Positions 16,680 to 25,635 of a stretch of DNA of 64,000 bases are shown here, in pieces (within the stretch, counting starts at the first letter, position 1; each line of letters opens with the position of its first letter). Position numbers and translations under genes: made by a program. The DNA comes from Parahaliea mediterranea (lineage in GTDB: Bacteria; Pseudomonadota; Gammaproteobacteria; Pseudomonadales; Halieaceae). A model generated the notes under the pieces. It searched no databases, was not told the DNA's origin, and saw only the letters and a program-made list of their open reading frames with translations. The stretch is taken from positions 310,001-374,000 of the forward strand of contig NZ_JAFKCZ010000006.1 of the NCBI RefSeq assembly GCF_017255185.1, in the 5' to 3' direction.

Positions 16680-17831
16680 ATGATCAAAGACAAAGCAGCG
16701 ATTGCGGGCATTTCACAGTCCGCGTTTTCCAAGTCACTCGAACAAAGTGAGCTTCGCCTGGCCTGCCAGGTTGTCAGCGATGCGCTCTTGGATGCCGGGA
16801 TCTCACCCGAAGAAGTCGATGGATTGGCGTCCTACACGATGGAGACGACCTCAGACTTCGAGCTGGCAAAAAATCTGGGTTTTGGAGAACTGTCTTTTTT
16901 TGCCCAAACACCTCATGGCGGCGGAGGCGGGCCGGCCACCATCGGACTACTGGCGATGGCTGTAGCAACGGGCCAATGCAAGGTTGGCGTTGCATGGCGG
17001 TCCAGGAAACGTGGAGCACCAGATTCCCGGGTATGGGCCAACCGGGCCGCCTCGGCCGGGCTGGTAACCGCCGCTAACTGGTCACGGCCCTGGGGCGTTT
17101 TGCGACCGGTAGACGAAATCGCTTTGTTAACTGCGCGCTACTTCCATGAGACCGGCGCAAGTAGAAATCACCTCGCCAAGGTGGCATTGAATGCTAGGGA
17201 GATGGCAAACAATAACCCGCTGGCGATGATGTATGACAAAGTACTAACTCGGGAGAAGTACTTTGACGCACGCTGGATATCGCAGCCGCTCTGCCTCTTC
17301 GACAACTGCCTGGAGTCTGATGGCGCGGCGGCTGTAGTGATCACCAGCACGGAGCGAGCCAGGGATTGCCGCCATCGTCCAGTCAAGATTCATGCCTATG
17401 GCCAGGGCCTTTCCAGACAGTCACACAGTATGATCGACTTTTTTTCTGAAAACCCTATGTACGGAAGTTCCGATAGTTGCGCGAGAATGCTCTATCAGCA
17501 TTCGGACATCAAACCCGCCGATGTGGATGTGGCGCAGATCTACGATGCATTCACATCGCTGGTGTTATTCTCCCTGGAGGCCTATGGTTTTTGCAGCAAG
17601 GGCGAGGCCGCTTCGTACATCGATCAAAACGGGCTTGGCCTCAACAGTCCGATGCCAGTCAACACTGCGGGCGGAGGACTGTCCGAGGCCTATATACACG
17701 GTTTCAACTTAATCACAGAAGGCGTAAAGCAGCTTCGGGGGACGGCTTGCAACCAGGTGGATTCTGCAAGCACCTGTCTCGTTACCGGCGGCGGTTGCTC
17801 ACCCACCAGTGCAATTATTCTCAGGAGTTAA
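16680..17831 (+). CDS. Cys-less thiolase-fold protein, Ltp2-aldolase-like
   Basis: A 383-residue thiolase-superfamily protein beginning MIKDKAAIAGIS. Where thiolases have the catalytic Cys it reads FFAQTPHGGGGGPATIG (His79 and a glycine run), and the usual GHPxGA motif is replaced by GGGLSEAYIHGFN. It keeps an IYDAFTSLVLFSLEAYGF segment rich in tyrosines. These are the changes known in Ltp2-type proteins, which with a DUF35 partner act as retro-aldolases cleaving a steroid side chain instead of thiolysing. A DUF35 gene follows after 1 base, supporting this role. A thiolytic function is unlikely; the exact substrate is unknown. Confidence 0.85.
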   Translation: MIKDKAAIAGISQSAFSKSLEQSELRLACQVVSDALLDAGISPEEVDGLASYTMETTSDFELAKNLGFGELSFFAQTPHGGGGGPATIGLLAMAVATGQCKVGVAWRSRKRGAPDSRVWANRAASAGLVTAANWSRPWGVLRPVDEIALLTARYFHETGASRNHLAKVALNAREMANNNPLAMMYDKVLTREKYFDARWISQPLCLFDNCLESDGAAAVVITSTERARDCRHRPVKIHAYGQGLSRQSHSMIDFFSENPMYGSSDSCARMLYQHSDIKPADVDVAQIYDAFTSLVLFSLEAYGFCSKGEAASYIDQNGLGLNSPMPVNTAGGGLSEAYIHGFNLITEGVKQLRGTACNQVDSASTCLVTGGGCSPTSAIILRS

Positions 17832-17832
17832 C

Positions 17833-18267
17833 ATGGTCGACCAGCTACTATTACCGGAGATAGACGAAACAAACCGGCCATTCTGGCAGGGCTGCCGGGA
17901 TGGTGTCTTACGAATTCAGCGCTGCACCGGTACAGGACGACTGATCCACCCGCCTCGGGTAATGAGTCCCTGGGACAACTCTGCCGAACTTGACTGGACC
18001 GAGGTCTCCGGCGAGGGCAGGATATGGTCAATTGTCAGCCCCCACCCCCCGCTTATCGCGCAGTTTTCCGCGCTCGCACCTTATAACGCCATACTCGTTG
18101 AGTTGATAGAAGACCCCCGGATCAGGCTGATAGGCAACCTCGTTGCTGCCGTCGATCAGCCAATCAATTCGGTAAGCCTCGACCGAGCTGCCATCGGCGA
18201 CAGGGTACGCGTCGTATTCCAGGATGAAGCAGACGACTGGGTAATGCCGCGGTGGCAACTATGCTGA
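17833..18267 (+). CDS. DUF35 OB-fold protein, thiolase/aldolase partner
   Basis: A 144-residue DUF35 protein started at ATG 17833, with AGGAG at 17823-17827 inside the thiolase end. The N-terminal zinc-ribbon region is degenerate: only one cysteine of the usual four remains (RIQRCTGTGRLIHPP). The OB-fold part follows (WTEVSGEGRIWSIV and LVELIEDPRIRLIGNLV). DUF35 proteins bind SCP-x-like thiolases; in the Ltp2-ChsH2 complex the DUF35 domain is required for aldolase activity. One base separates it from the Cys-less thiolase, so the two are very probably a complex. Confidence 0.88.
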   Translation: MVDQLLLPEIDETNRPFWQGCRDGVLRIQRCTGTGRLIHPPRVMSPWDNSAELDWTEVSGEGRIWSIVSPHPPLIAQFSALAPYNAILVELIEDPRIRLIGNLVAAVDQPINSVSLDRAAIGDRVRVVFQDEADDWVMPRWQLC

Positions 18268-18275
18268 AGCAGGCG

Positions 18276-19823
18276 CTATCCCCCAGATGCCAGTTGACGC
18301 TTTAGTTCTTCCTTGAGCACTTTGCCACTCGCGTTCGTGGGCAAGCTGGTAAAAACCTCAACGCGCTCGGGGCACTCCTGGCGCCGCAAGCCGTTTGCAA
18401 TGCAGAAATCCTCCAGCTCCGCCAGCCCTACCGGCCCCATATTGTTTGCCGGCACGACGCAGGCGCACGCCATTTCCCCCCGCTCCTCATCGGCCAGCCC
18501 TATAACCGAAACAGCATCGATAGCCGGGTGTCCGGAAATGACGTCCTCCACCCGTTTTGCCGATATGTTCTCACCCTTTCGTATGATGACATCCTTTATT
18601 CGTCCGGTGACTGACAGCCAACCATCGGCGTTCACACACCCTATATCACCGGTACGGAGGTAACCGTCGGCGTCAAAGGCGTCCGTATCGAGCGCCGAAT
18701 CCACATAGCCAAGGCAAAGATGCGGCCCCTTTAGGCAGATCTCTCCTTCGTCATTGGGGCCCAGCTGCCGGCCGTCCCGATCAACAATCTTTACCAACAT
18801 ACCGGGCATTGGCCGTCCTTCGGTGGCGGCCAGCTGACGGTCCGGATCATGGAGGGTATTCATCGTTGCGATCGGACACTCAGTCATACCGTAGCCAGAC
18901 ACGTATCCGCGCCCACCCAGGATCTCCCGCACATCCCTGTGCAGGTTTGGTGGTTTGCTAGCCCCGCCGCCAGTGGTGCAACGCAAGCTGGCAAAAAGCG
19001 GCTGCTCGTCTAGCCGTTTTTGGTACCTGATGTATTCCTGTATAAAAACTGTTCCAGCCCCCGCCACTGTGACACCGGCAGCGGACATCGCAGGGAAAAC
19101 CTTATCGGAGAATCGTTCCAACACAAAGCACGCACTGCCAGTCATGACCATACTGGCAAGCCAGATGATCCCCCCAATGTGGGTAAACGGGAATACCATT
19201 GGCACCACATCGGCCGCCGTCAGTTCCAGGCAGGCGTTCATTCCCATCGCCGTCGACAGTATGGCCCTATCCGCATGCCGCGCCCCCTTGGGATCGGATG
19301 TTGTGCCCGAGGTATAGAAAATCCATCGTTCGCCATCGCCCTCCTCGGTTCGCACCGGATTCTTCGTATCCATTTGCGCGCAGCCGATGTCCTCAAGGCT
19401 TGGAAGGAGTTCCCAACGTCGGCAGGCCCCTTCCGCGGCAACATCCTGCGCCAGGCCTGCGTAGTCGAAGCCGCCCCATTCATTCATCACTATCAGCAGG
19501 TCAACCCCGGCCTGTCGGCACATGAATGTGACTTCACGGTGACGCAGAATGGGAAGCATGGGTACCTGCACCGCGTTGATCTTGCACAGGGCAGCACATA
19601 GAAAGATTGATTCCACCCTTGTCGGTAGCTGCCAGGCGACGCGGGCTTCCTCGACAACACCCAGTGCCCTCAGCCAACCAGCGTACTTGCAAGCCTCCTG
19701 GTAGAACTCCTTGAAACTATAGCTTCTGCCAAACTCATCGACCAGAAACTGTTTTTCGGGTGTTAGCGAAACCCGGTTTTCTATATGTGACCATATGCTG
19801 GTTGGAACGCCTAGTTTATTCAT
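18276..19823 (-). CDS. AMP-forming acyl-CoA synthetase
   Basis: A 515-residue ANL-family ligase with P-loop YTSGTTSDPKG, A5 motif YGMTE, A8 hinge GRIKDVIIRKGENIS and the catalytic lysine in NASGKVLK. It would make an acyl-CoA from a free acid, ATP and CoA. It differs clearly from the synthetase at 1030-2508, so two different acids or two pathway stages may be activated. It is 13 bases downstream of a MaoC gene and ends 8 bases from the convergent DUF35 gene. Confidence 0.92.
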   Translation of the reverse strand: MNKLGVPTSIWSHIENRVSLTPEKQFLVDEFGRSYSFKEFYQEACKYAGWLRALGVVEEARVAWQLPTRVESIFLCAALCKINAVQVPMLPILRHREVTFMCRQAGVDLLIVMNEWGGFDYAGLAQDVAAEGACRRWELLPSLEDIGCAQMDTKNPVRTEEGDGERWIFYTSGTTSDPKGARHADRAILSTAMGMNACLELTAADVVPMVFPFTHIGGIIWLASMVMTGSACFVLERFSDKVFPAMSAAGVTVAGAGTVFIQEYIRYQKRLDEQPLFASLRCTTGGGASKPPNLHRDVREILGGRGYVSGYGMTECPIATMNTLHDPDRQLAATEGRPMPGMLVKIVDRDGRQLGPNDEGEICLKGPHLCLGYVDSALDTDAFDADGYLRTGDIGCVNADGWLSVTGRIKDVIIRKGENISAKRVEDVISGHPAIDAVSVIGLADEERGEMACACVVPANNMGPVGLAELEDFCIANGLRRQECPERVEVFTSLPTNASGKVLKEELKRQLASGG

Positions 19824-19836
19824 CTTCTCGTCCGTA

Positions 19837-20301
19837 TTACCGGTAGAGCAATGCCATGTTGTAGATCAACGATGGTCTGTCCATGCTTTTTACCTGAAAC
19901 GCAACCTCAAAGGTCAGGAGCGTTCCGCTTTTTTTTGCTTCGACATCAAACAGCTTTTGCCTTGACCTGATATAGGACCCCGATGGCACCGGGTCCAGGA
20001 ATCTTAAGCCACTTGATCCGTAGTTGACGACACTGGTGTGCCCTTTCACCGTAAAGTTTTGTGGCGGCCGGACCTGCGGCATGATCGCCAACAACAAAAA
20101 CCCGTGGGCAATGGTGCAACCAAAGGGCGATTCCAGTTTCGCCCTCTCGGGATCAACATGAATCCACTGACTATCGCCAGATAACTCGGCGAATTGGTTG
20201 ATAAGTTCCTGGCTAATCAAAAAATCGCCAGACCACTCACCGTAGTCGTCGCTAATTGCTCCTCTGAGTGTATCAATGTCCCGGAAATCAATCTCTGTCA
20301 T
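19837..20301 (-). CDS. MaoC-family hydratase, single subunit
   Basis: A 154-residue MaoC hotdog protein with the intact signature ELSGDSQWIHVDPERA (Asp and His present) and the following FGCTIAHGFLLLA helix. It should be an (R)-specific enoyl-CoA hydratase acting as a homodimer, unlike the split pair at 13042-14069. The ATG at 20301 is preferred over an upstream start because GAGGCG lies directly before it. It heads a two-gene unit with the acyl-CoA synthetase and diverges from the crotonase gene. Confidence 0.88.
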   Translation of the reverse strand: MTEIDFRDIDTLRGAISDDYGEWSGDFLISQELINQFAELSGDSQWIHVDPERAKLESPFGCTIAHGFLLLAIMPQVRPPQNFTVKGHTSVVNYGSSGLRFLDPVPSGSYIRSRQKLFDVEAKKSGTLLTFEVAFQVKSMDRPSLIYNMALLYR

Positions 20302-20555
20302 TGTCGCCTCTATGCACTTCTTCTCATAAACCACTAACGTGGCGGACGGATATTGCTTGTGCTCGAGTATGACCCTGCGCCAAGGGATGTAAATACGCTT
20401 ACTATCGAACGACGCTCGTTATACGTATGAAGACACAACATTGTCACTCCTTGAATCAACCGACGTTTTTACCCCACGCGGGATGAGGTAGAAACTTCAG
20501 ATCGAGCATTCACAACTGCGTATGCCAATATATGAACTATCATGCAGGAGAAAAC
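20302..20555. promoter_or_regulatory. divergent promoter region with AACGA-CGC-TCGTT palindrome
   Basis: This region lies between the MaoC/ligase unit (minus) and the crotonase (plus). A perfect inverted repeat, AACGA at 20408-20412 and TCGTT at 20416-20420 around CGC, sits in its middle and is the best operator candidate. It does not match the palindrome found in the tetR promoter. No regulator can be assigned. Confidence 0.4.
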
Positions 20556-21278
20556 ATGAACTTCGAAACACTACTGGTAGAGTCGATATCCGGAGTTACA
20601 ACCGTTACCCTAAACCGCCCCGAAAAGCTGAATGCCTACACCGTTAAGATGGGCGAGGAGCTTGTAGATCTGTTTGAGATACTTCGCGACGACGATAGCT
20701 GCCGATCTATCGTATTGACCGGGAGCGGAAGGGGCTTCTGCGCCGGCGTGGATCTTTCGCAACTTCGGGAGCCGGGAAACGGCGAAGTATCGTTGCCAAA
20801 ACTGGGCGAAGAGCGACTCGTTAAAGGCTATGCGGCAGACCTCTTTCACTACCCAAAGCCCCTGATCGCGGCATTCAACGGTGCGGCCATTGGCGTCGGT
20901 GTTACGATGACATTGCCTTTTGATGTACGCATTGCTTCCAGCAACGCAAAATTCGGGCTGCCTTTTGCCAGACTGGGGATAGTACCCGGGCTTGGCAGCA
21001 CCTACCTTCTACCGCGCATTATCGGACCTTCGAATGCAAAGATGCTAGCCATGACGGGACGTACAATCGACGCCAGTACCGCGCTGAAACTTGGGCTGGT
21101 AGACCAGATCGTGGACAACAGCGACCTACTCGATACCGCACGTGAAATTGCAGGTGAAATGGGCCAGAGTAAAGACAGCATCATCCATGCCATTAAATCT
21201 GCAATAAATTTCGCGAGCGGACCAACCAGCATTGAGCAGGCCATTGCTTTTGAACACGAGAAGAATGCCCAGCGTTGA
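20556..21278 (+). CDS. enoyl-CoA hydratase/isomerase family protein
   Basis: A 240-residue crotonase. Its ATG at 20556 follows GCAGGAG, spaced 5 bases; an upstream in-frame ATG has no such site. Conserved elements are LNRPEKLNAY, FCAGVDLSQL, the oxyanion-hole segment AFNGAAIGVGVTM and LGIVPGLGSTYLLPR. As in the crotonase at 11035-11859, the two rat-hydratase glutamate positions are not Glu (Thr117 and Phe138 by my alignment), so isomerase or other chemistry is more likely than hydration. It ends 33 bases from the convergent CaiB/BaiF fusion gene. Confidence 0.9.
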   Translation: MNFETLLVESISGVTTVTLNRPEKLNAYTVKMGEELVDLFEILRDDDSCRSIVLTGSGRGFCAGVDLSQLREPGNGEVSLPKLGEERLVKGYAADLFHYPKPLIAAFNGAAIGVGVTMTLPFDVRIASSNAKFGLPFARLGIVPGLGSTYLLPRIIGPSNAKMLAMTGRTIDASTALKLGLVDQIVDNSDLLDTAREIAGEMGQSKDSIIHAIKSAINFASGPTSIEQAIAFEHEKNAQR

Positions 21279-21311
21279 GAGGCCTATCTTCCGGCGATTA
21301 CGCGGCACTCA

Positions 21312-23870
21312 CTATCGACTGAAAAAGTAGTCAGAGTCATTGCCAATGGCCGGCAGATAATCCTGAACGATTTTCTGCCGGTAAAGCGTCTCACAGTCGC
21401 TTTCTGAGTAGCCGAGCTCAACGAGAATCTCTCGACTGTGCTGGCCCACTCGCGGGGCTGGCGACAGCTTACTGTACTCACCATGATCGCCTGTTCTTAC
21501 CCAGGAAGGCAGCGGCAATACGAGAGACTTTCCACAGGGATGCTCAGTGTACCCGACAATGTCCAGACTGTCTGAACGGTAACGAAGCCCGGGGGCATTA
21601 CCAACAGCTTCCAGGGGTGCTTCGTGACAAAGCTCGTCGATTGACATGACTCTGTGACACCCGATTCCATTCGTATTCAGTAAATCACTCCAGTAGCTTA
21701 CGGATTGCCCGGCAAACAGGCTCTCAGTATCACTATGTTCATCCCCTCGCCGTACCAATTGCCACAGACGCGCGCTGTCCGAATTGCGCGCCCCAACATA
21801 AATCCAACCATCTGAGGCACGGTATAGACGCTGCCACTCACTTTCACCCAGAAGGAACTGACCGTCAGCTTCCTCCGCGGGGCTGGCGTCCGCTTGAGCC
21901 AGCATCTGTCCCAGCTGATAGTAGTTACAACCCCGCGCCAATGACGCAGTCGCAGCTCCTGTTACACCTTGAAATCGTTGCTGGTATAAAGCCGCCAGGG
22001 AAGCAAATGCGGCACTGAGGCCTCCCATAAGGTCACTGAACACTTCCATCAACTGCGCGGGGTTTTCAGCGGTCCCACAAGCGGCCTCCAGTCCACTGGT
22101 CATATTTGGGTTCGGATCATACCCGGGCATGGACTCCCACCCACCCGAATGGCTGGCACCAAAGGCGCTTATCTGGCAAACAATCAGGTCGGGATTGACA
22201 CTGCGTAAGCTGTCCGTCGACACCCCGAGGCGGTCTGCAACATCATCTAGCCTGTTGTGAAGCAAAATTCCAGCCCGACGCACCATGCGATGGAATACCT
22301 CCTTTCCAGCTTCTGAGCGTATATCCATCACCATGCTCCGCTTTCCCTGATTCACCTCCAGAGTCCACTCCAGGTGCATGGGTAGATTGAAGCTTTTTGG
22401 CGGTTCAACGCGTATCACATCCGCGCCGTATTGCGCCAGTGTATATGCTGCGTTTGGTCCGGCCACAACATTGCACAAGTCCAAAACAACAAGGCCTTTC
22501 AGCCACTCGTGCTTGGGTGCGGCATCTTCGAAGCCGGGTTTTCCCTGCACAGGGCGCTGCCTATCAAGCGCGGCGAGTTGAGCAACAGCCTGCCTCACGG
22601 AAATTTCGCGCGGAGACCTGAAATGCGTATCCGGAGAAATGGGCCGCGGAGCCCCCTCTTCGTTCATTACATCAACAACCCGTCCTGGCATGCGCAGCAC
22701 ACCCGATGCGCCCTCTTGATCCACAAACATGCCGGCGCGCAGTAATTCCGGGATATTCATCCATTCGTGACGTTCACGTATATAGGAAAACGGCACACTG
22801 ATGGCGCACATCCGCCGCTGCCACTCATCCGCATCGGCCTGCTCCACGCAGGATTGAATCATCTCAATCACTTCGCCATTGGATTCTCCGAGACTCCAGG
22901 CATCCCCCAGATTTTTTCCGTCCTGCGATGAGGTTTTCTCCCAGGGGCTACGGATGACATATCCGCGGTCCCGCAGTTCGCCAGTAAGATCGAGATCATC
23001 GAAGAAACGGCTGGCCATCTCCGGTTTGATTGGCATGAACTTTAACAGGCGCCCGTCCCTGGACCGGTACATCCTGGTCACAAAGTTATCCGGCGCTAGT
23101 CGGCGCACCTTGGCCAGCCTTTTTCCAGCAACATGCGACGTATCCGCAGGCTTGTAGATCAAATCCTGTAATACACCCGGCAGCTTATTGCTGCTCACCT
23201 TGTCTTCGGCGGAGCGAACCTCCGTACCATTGAAAACGAAGCTCCGGGTGCAGGTCGAGAGTCCCGCCGCGGCCAGGCATACTTCGATCCAGCGACCAGC
23301 CCCATTTTCACGGCGATCGAGGATGGCTGCCAATACAGCGGTAGCCGCATGCATCGCGCCAAACGCCGAACAAGGCGCCAGTTTCAGGTACTGGGGAGGA
23401 AACGCAAACTTTCGTCGCATTACATCCATTGTGTACAACGATGAGGCCGCACATAGCACACCCTCCCAGGCCTGCCATCCGGCGCGTTTTTTATCCTGCG
23501 ATGAGAAGCCCGGCATCGATACATAAATCACGCGGGGATTTAGTACACGAACCGATGCCCAGTCCAACCCGAGTCGTTTCATCACCCCGGGCCTGTAACT
23601 CTCAAGAATCACGTCGACTTCCGGTATCAGCTCGCGTACCGCGGCTCGATCGGCAACATCTTTTAGATCGAGGAGAAGCAGTTGCTTGTTGCGGTTAAAG
23701 TATCTGTATTGCTGCTCGGGAAGCTCGGACTTGCCGGGCCTGGCAATCCGGATAACGGTTGCACCCTGATCTGCCAACAACATTGCCGCCATCGGCGCGG
23801 CATAATAGTGTCCCAGATCGAGGACTTTAAGACCGTTCAATGGCCCTTCCACAGCAGAATCCGTGGTCAT
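21312..23870 (-). CDS. tandem CaiB/BaiF fusion protein
   Basis: An 852-residue protein made of two class III CoA-transferase domains in one chain, roughly residues 10-400 (LKVLDLGHYYAAPMAAMLLA) and 465-830 (LKGLVVLDLCNVVAGPNAAY). Ordinary family members are about 400 residues and dimerise as interlocked rings, so this could form that ring within one chain. The Asp that carries the acyl group in formyl-CoA transferase appears lost twice: IEVCLAAAG in domain 1 and ATASLARG in domain 2. Domain 2 keeps the FSDLMGG aspartate seen in racemases. Function is therefore open. The ATG has AGGT upstream. It follows a SnoaL-like gene by 79 bases. Confidence 0.85.
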   Translation of the reverse strand: MTTDSAVEGPLNGLKVLDLGHYYAAPMAAMLLADQGATVIRIARPGKSELPEQQYRYFNRNKQLLLLDLKDVADRAAVRELIPEVDVILESYRPGVMKRLGLDWASVRVLNPRVIYVSMPGFSSQDKKRAGWQAWEGVLCAASSLYTMDVMRRKFAFPPQYLKLAPCSAFGAMHAATAVLAAILDRRENGAGRWIEVCLAAAGLSTCTRSFVFNGTEVRSAEDKVSSNKLPGVLQDLIYKPADTSHVAGKRLAKVRRLAPDNFVTRMYRSRDGRLLKFMPIKPEMASRFFDDLDLTGELRDRGYVIRSPWEKTSSQDGKNLGDAWSLGESNGEVIEMIQSCVEQADADEWQRRMCAISVPFSYIRERHEWMNIPELLRAGMFVDQEGASGVLRMPGRVVDVMNEEGAPRPISPDTHFRSPREISVRQAVAQLAALDRQRPVQGKPGFEDAAPKHEWLKGLVVLDLCNVVAGPNAAYTLAQYGADVIRVEPPKSFNLPMHLEWTLEVNQGKRSMVMDIRSEAGKEVFHRMVRRAGILLHNRLDDVADRLGVSTDSLRSVNPDLIVCQISAFGASHSGGWESMPGYDPNPNMTSGLEAACGTAENPAQLMEVFSDLMGGLSAAFASLAALYQQRFQGVTGAATASLARGCNYYQLGQMLAQADASPAEEADGQFLLGESEWQRLYRASDGWIYVGARNSDSARLWQLVRRGDEHSDTESLFAGQSVSYWSDLLNTNGIGCHRVMSIDELCHEAPLEAVGNAPGLRYRSDSLDIVGYTEHPCGKSLVLPLPSWVRTGDHGEYSKLSPAPRVGQHSREILVELGYSESDCETLYRQKIVQDYLPAIGNDSDYFFSR

Positions 23871-23949
23871 ACGGTTACCTGTTCAATTCATGGCGATTGA
23901 TGGGTAGACACCGCAGCCGAACCAACACGGGCGGCTGACCGGCATGCTT

Positions 23950-24363
23950 TCAGTAAGGATGATAGGTCCGGTTTTCGAATTTCCAGGTTCCACCCTCATT
24001 GATATAGGCATCCAGGTAGTAACCGCCATTGGGATTCGTGTATTCTTTCGCCAGGCCACGTATTTCAACCGCGCATTTTCCAGTCGCCCTGGCGCCATTT
24101 ACCACCACGCAATGATTATGGATGTAGGGTTTTGGGCGCAACGCAACCATATCGCTGTAAAAATCCCGCATGGCTGACTTACCTTCTACCTTGCCAAAAC
24201 GCCCTTCCTCATCCTTGATTGAAACTTCGATGTAGGCCGTTTCTGCAAACAACTCCAGCAATCCGTCCAGGTCACCCGCTGCGACGGCATGGCAGTACCG
24301 CGCCGCCAGTTCCCTGATATTATCCTTGGCCTCGAGTACCGCCAGCCTAGACTCACTTGTCAT
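23950..24363 (-). CDS. SnoaL-like / NTF2-fold protein
   Basis: A 137-residue protein of the NTF2-like superfamily. The opening LAVLEAKDNIRELAARYCHA, then AAGDLDGLLELFAETAYIEV, and a C-terminal GGTWKFENRTYHPY are typical of SnoaL_4-type members. These small cone-shaped proteins include steroid isomerases, dehydratases and hydrolases, and many have no known activity. It lies between an AraC-type regulator and the CaiB/BaiF fusion, all on one strand, so it probably belongs to the catabolic island. I cannot assign a reaction. Confidence 0.82.
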   Translation of the reverse strand: MTSESRLAVLEAKDNIRELAARYCHAVAAGDLDGLLELFAETAYIEVSIKDEEGRFGKVEGKSAMRDFYSDMVALRPKPYIHNHCVVVNGARATGKCAVEIRGLAKEYTNPNGGYYLDAYINEGGTWKFENRTYHPY

Positions 24364-24446
24364 GGTTTTCTCCGTGATCGATCCGTGCGAATGATCAAGA
24401 GACTAACAGCTACCAGGCGCAATTCAGTTGAAAAAAGAAGTTGGAT

Positions 24447-25577
24447 TTATCTGGCATTTGAATTCATTTCCAGAGCCATGGCTCTCATGCCATGTTCAGC
24501 TGATACAAGGCTCCGCTTCAAATTGCCACTCTCGAGCTCCACCGAATACAGCTTCTTCGACTTTGACTCGACGTACATCGCGCGATATTCAGATGGCGCC
24601 ATTCCAGTCCAACGCTTGAAACAGCGGGTAAATGCACTCGGGTCATCAAAACCCATGATAAAAGCACTTGTGGTAACGCTGAAATCTTCCCGCTTCAAGT
24701 AGGCCATTGCAGCTTCTTTGCGTGCATCATCCTTGATCTTCTGGTAGGTGGTTCCCTCCTTCTTCAACTTTCGTCGCAATGTGGACGCAGAGGTATGAAG
24801 CCGATCAATAATCTCCTCGAAGCTGGGTAGCGGCCGGGTAAAGTCTGAACCAATCAGATAGCGTATTTTCGCGGTGATAGAGTCATTATGATCCTCTGGT
24901 GCCAGTAGCAGCTCGTAGGGCGCGGTTTCAACAAAATCCATCAAGGCAAGTTCGGACTGTATCAGAGCTGCATCGAGATAGCTGGCGTCGAACACCACAG
25001 TATTGGCTTCCTGGCCGAAATGGATCGGGCATTCGAAGAGTCCCTGGTATGCCGAGAGGTTATCGCAGGGCCTGTGAACAAGATTGACGAACTCGAGACC
25101 TATGATTTGCCCGCACAGCCATGACCAGAATCGATGCAATATGTACATGTAATGCACGGTTTTGAACTCGGGCCTTTGATTCACTTCCGGGCCAGCGATG
25201 CTCACATATGCCAGACCACTATCAACCTGAAAAGTGATTCCCCATTCCTTTCTACCGTAAAGTGCATAGAATTCTTCGCTTCGTTCGAGCGCTTGCCCTA
25301 ACGTGTTACAGTTGGCGATTACCCGGCAAAGCACCCTGAACCCGCCAACCGGGTCCTCCTTGCTACCGGGAAGACCACACCAGTGCTGCTGGGAAATATA
25401 AGCGACTTTCTGCAGCAGCCGACAATAGACATCGGTGGGAATCGAATCCTCGGGGGTTTTCAGCTCCTCCGCCTTGACCCCTATCGATGTCAGTAATTCG
25501 CTAACATCAGCGCCATGACTTCTTGCTGACTCGATGAGTTTTAATGCTTGAAACTTAGGTGTTATCGTTATCGGCAT
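24447..25577 (-). CDS. AraC-family transcriptional regulator
   Basis: A 376-residue regulator with a long arabinose-binding-like N-terminal sensor domain and a C-terminal double helix-turn-helix (FEEIIDRLHTSASTLRRKL and TTSAFIMGFDDPSAFTRCF, then WTGMAPSEYR). About 50 residues follow the DNA-binding domain, more than in most relatives. ATG 25577 is chosen because GGAGGAC precedes it; the frame remains open upstream into the tetR gene, but that part is not conserved. It lies 58 bases downstream of tetR and upstream of the SnoaL and CaiB/BaiF genes. It is a second, distinct AraC protein for this island. Confidence 0.9.
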   Translation of the reverse strand: MPITITPKFQALKLIESARSHGADVSELLTSIGVKAEELKTPEDSIPTDVYCRLLQKVAYISQQHWCGLPGSKEDPVGGFRVLCRVIANCNTLGQALERSEEFYALYGRKEWGITFQVDSGLAYVSIAGPEVNQRPEFKTVHYMYILHRFWSWLCGQIIGLEFVNLVHRPCDNLSAYQGLFECPIHFGQEANTVVFDASYLDAALIQSELALMDFVETAPYELLLAPEDHNDSITAKIRYLIGSDFTRPLPSFEEIIDRLHTSASTLRRKLKKEGTTYQKIKDDARKEAAMAYLKREDFSVTTSAFIMGFDDPSAFTRCFKRWTGMAPSEYRAMYVESKSKKLYSVELESGNLKRSLVSAEHGMRAMALEMNSNAR

Positions 25578-25635
25578 GACAGTCCTCCGTGTATCGAAAA
25601 CCACATTGTCGTGGAGCCCTATCTCTGAGCTATCG

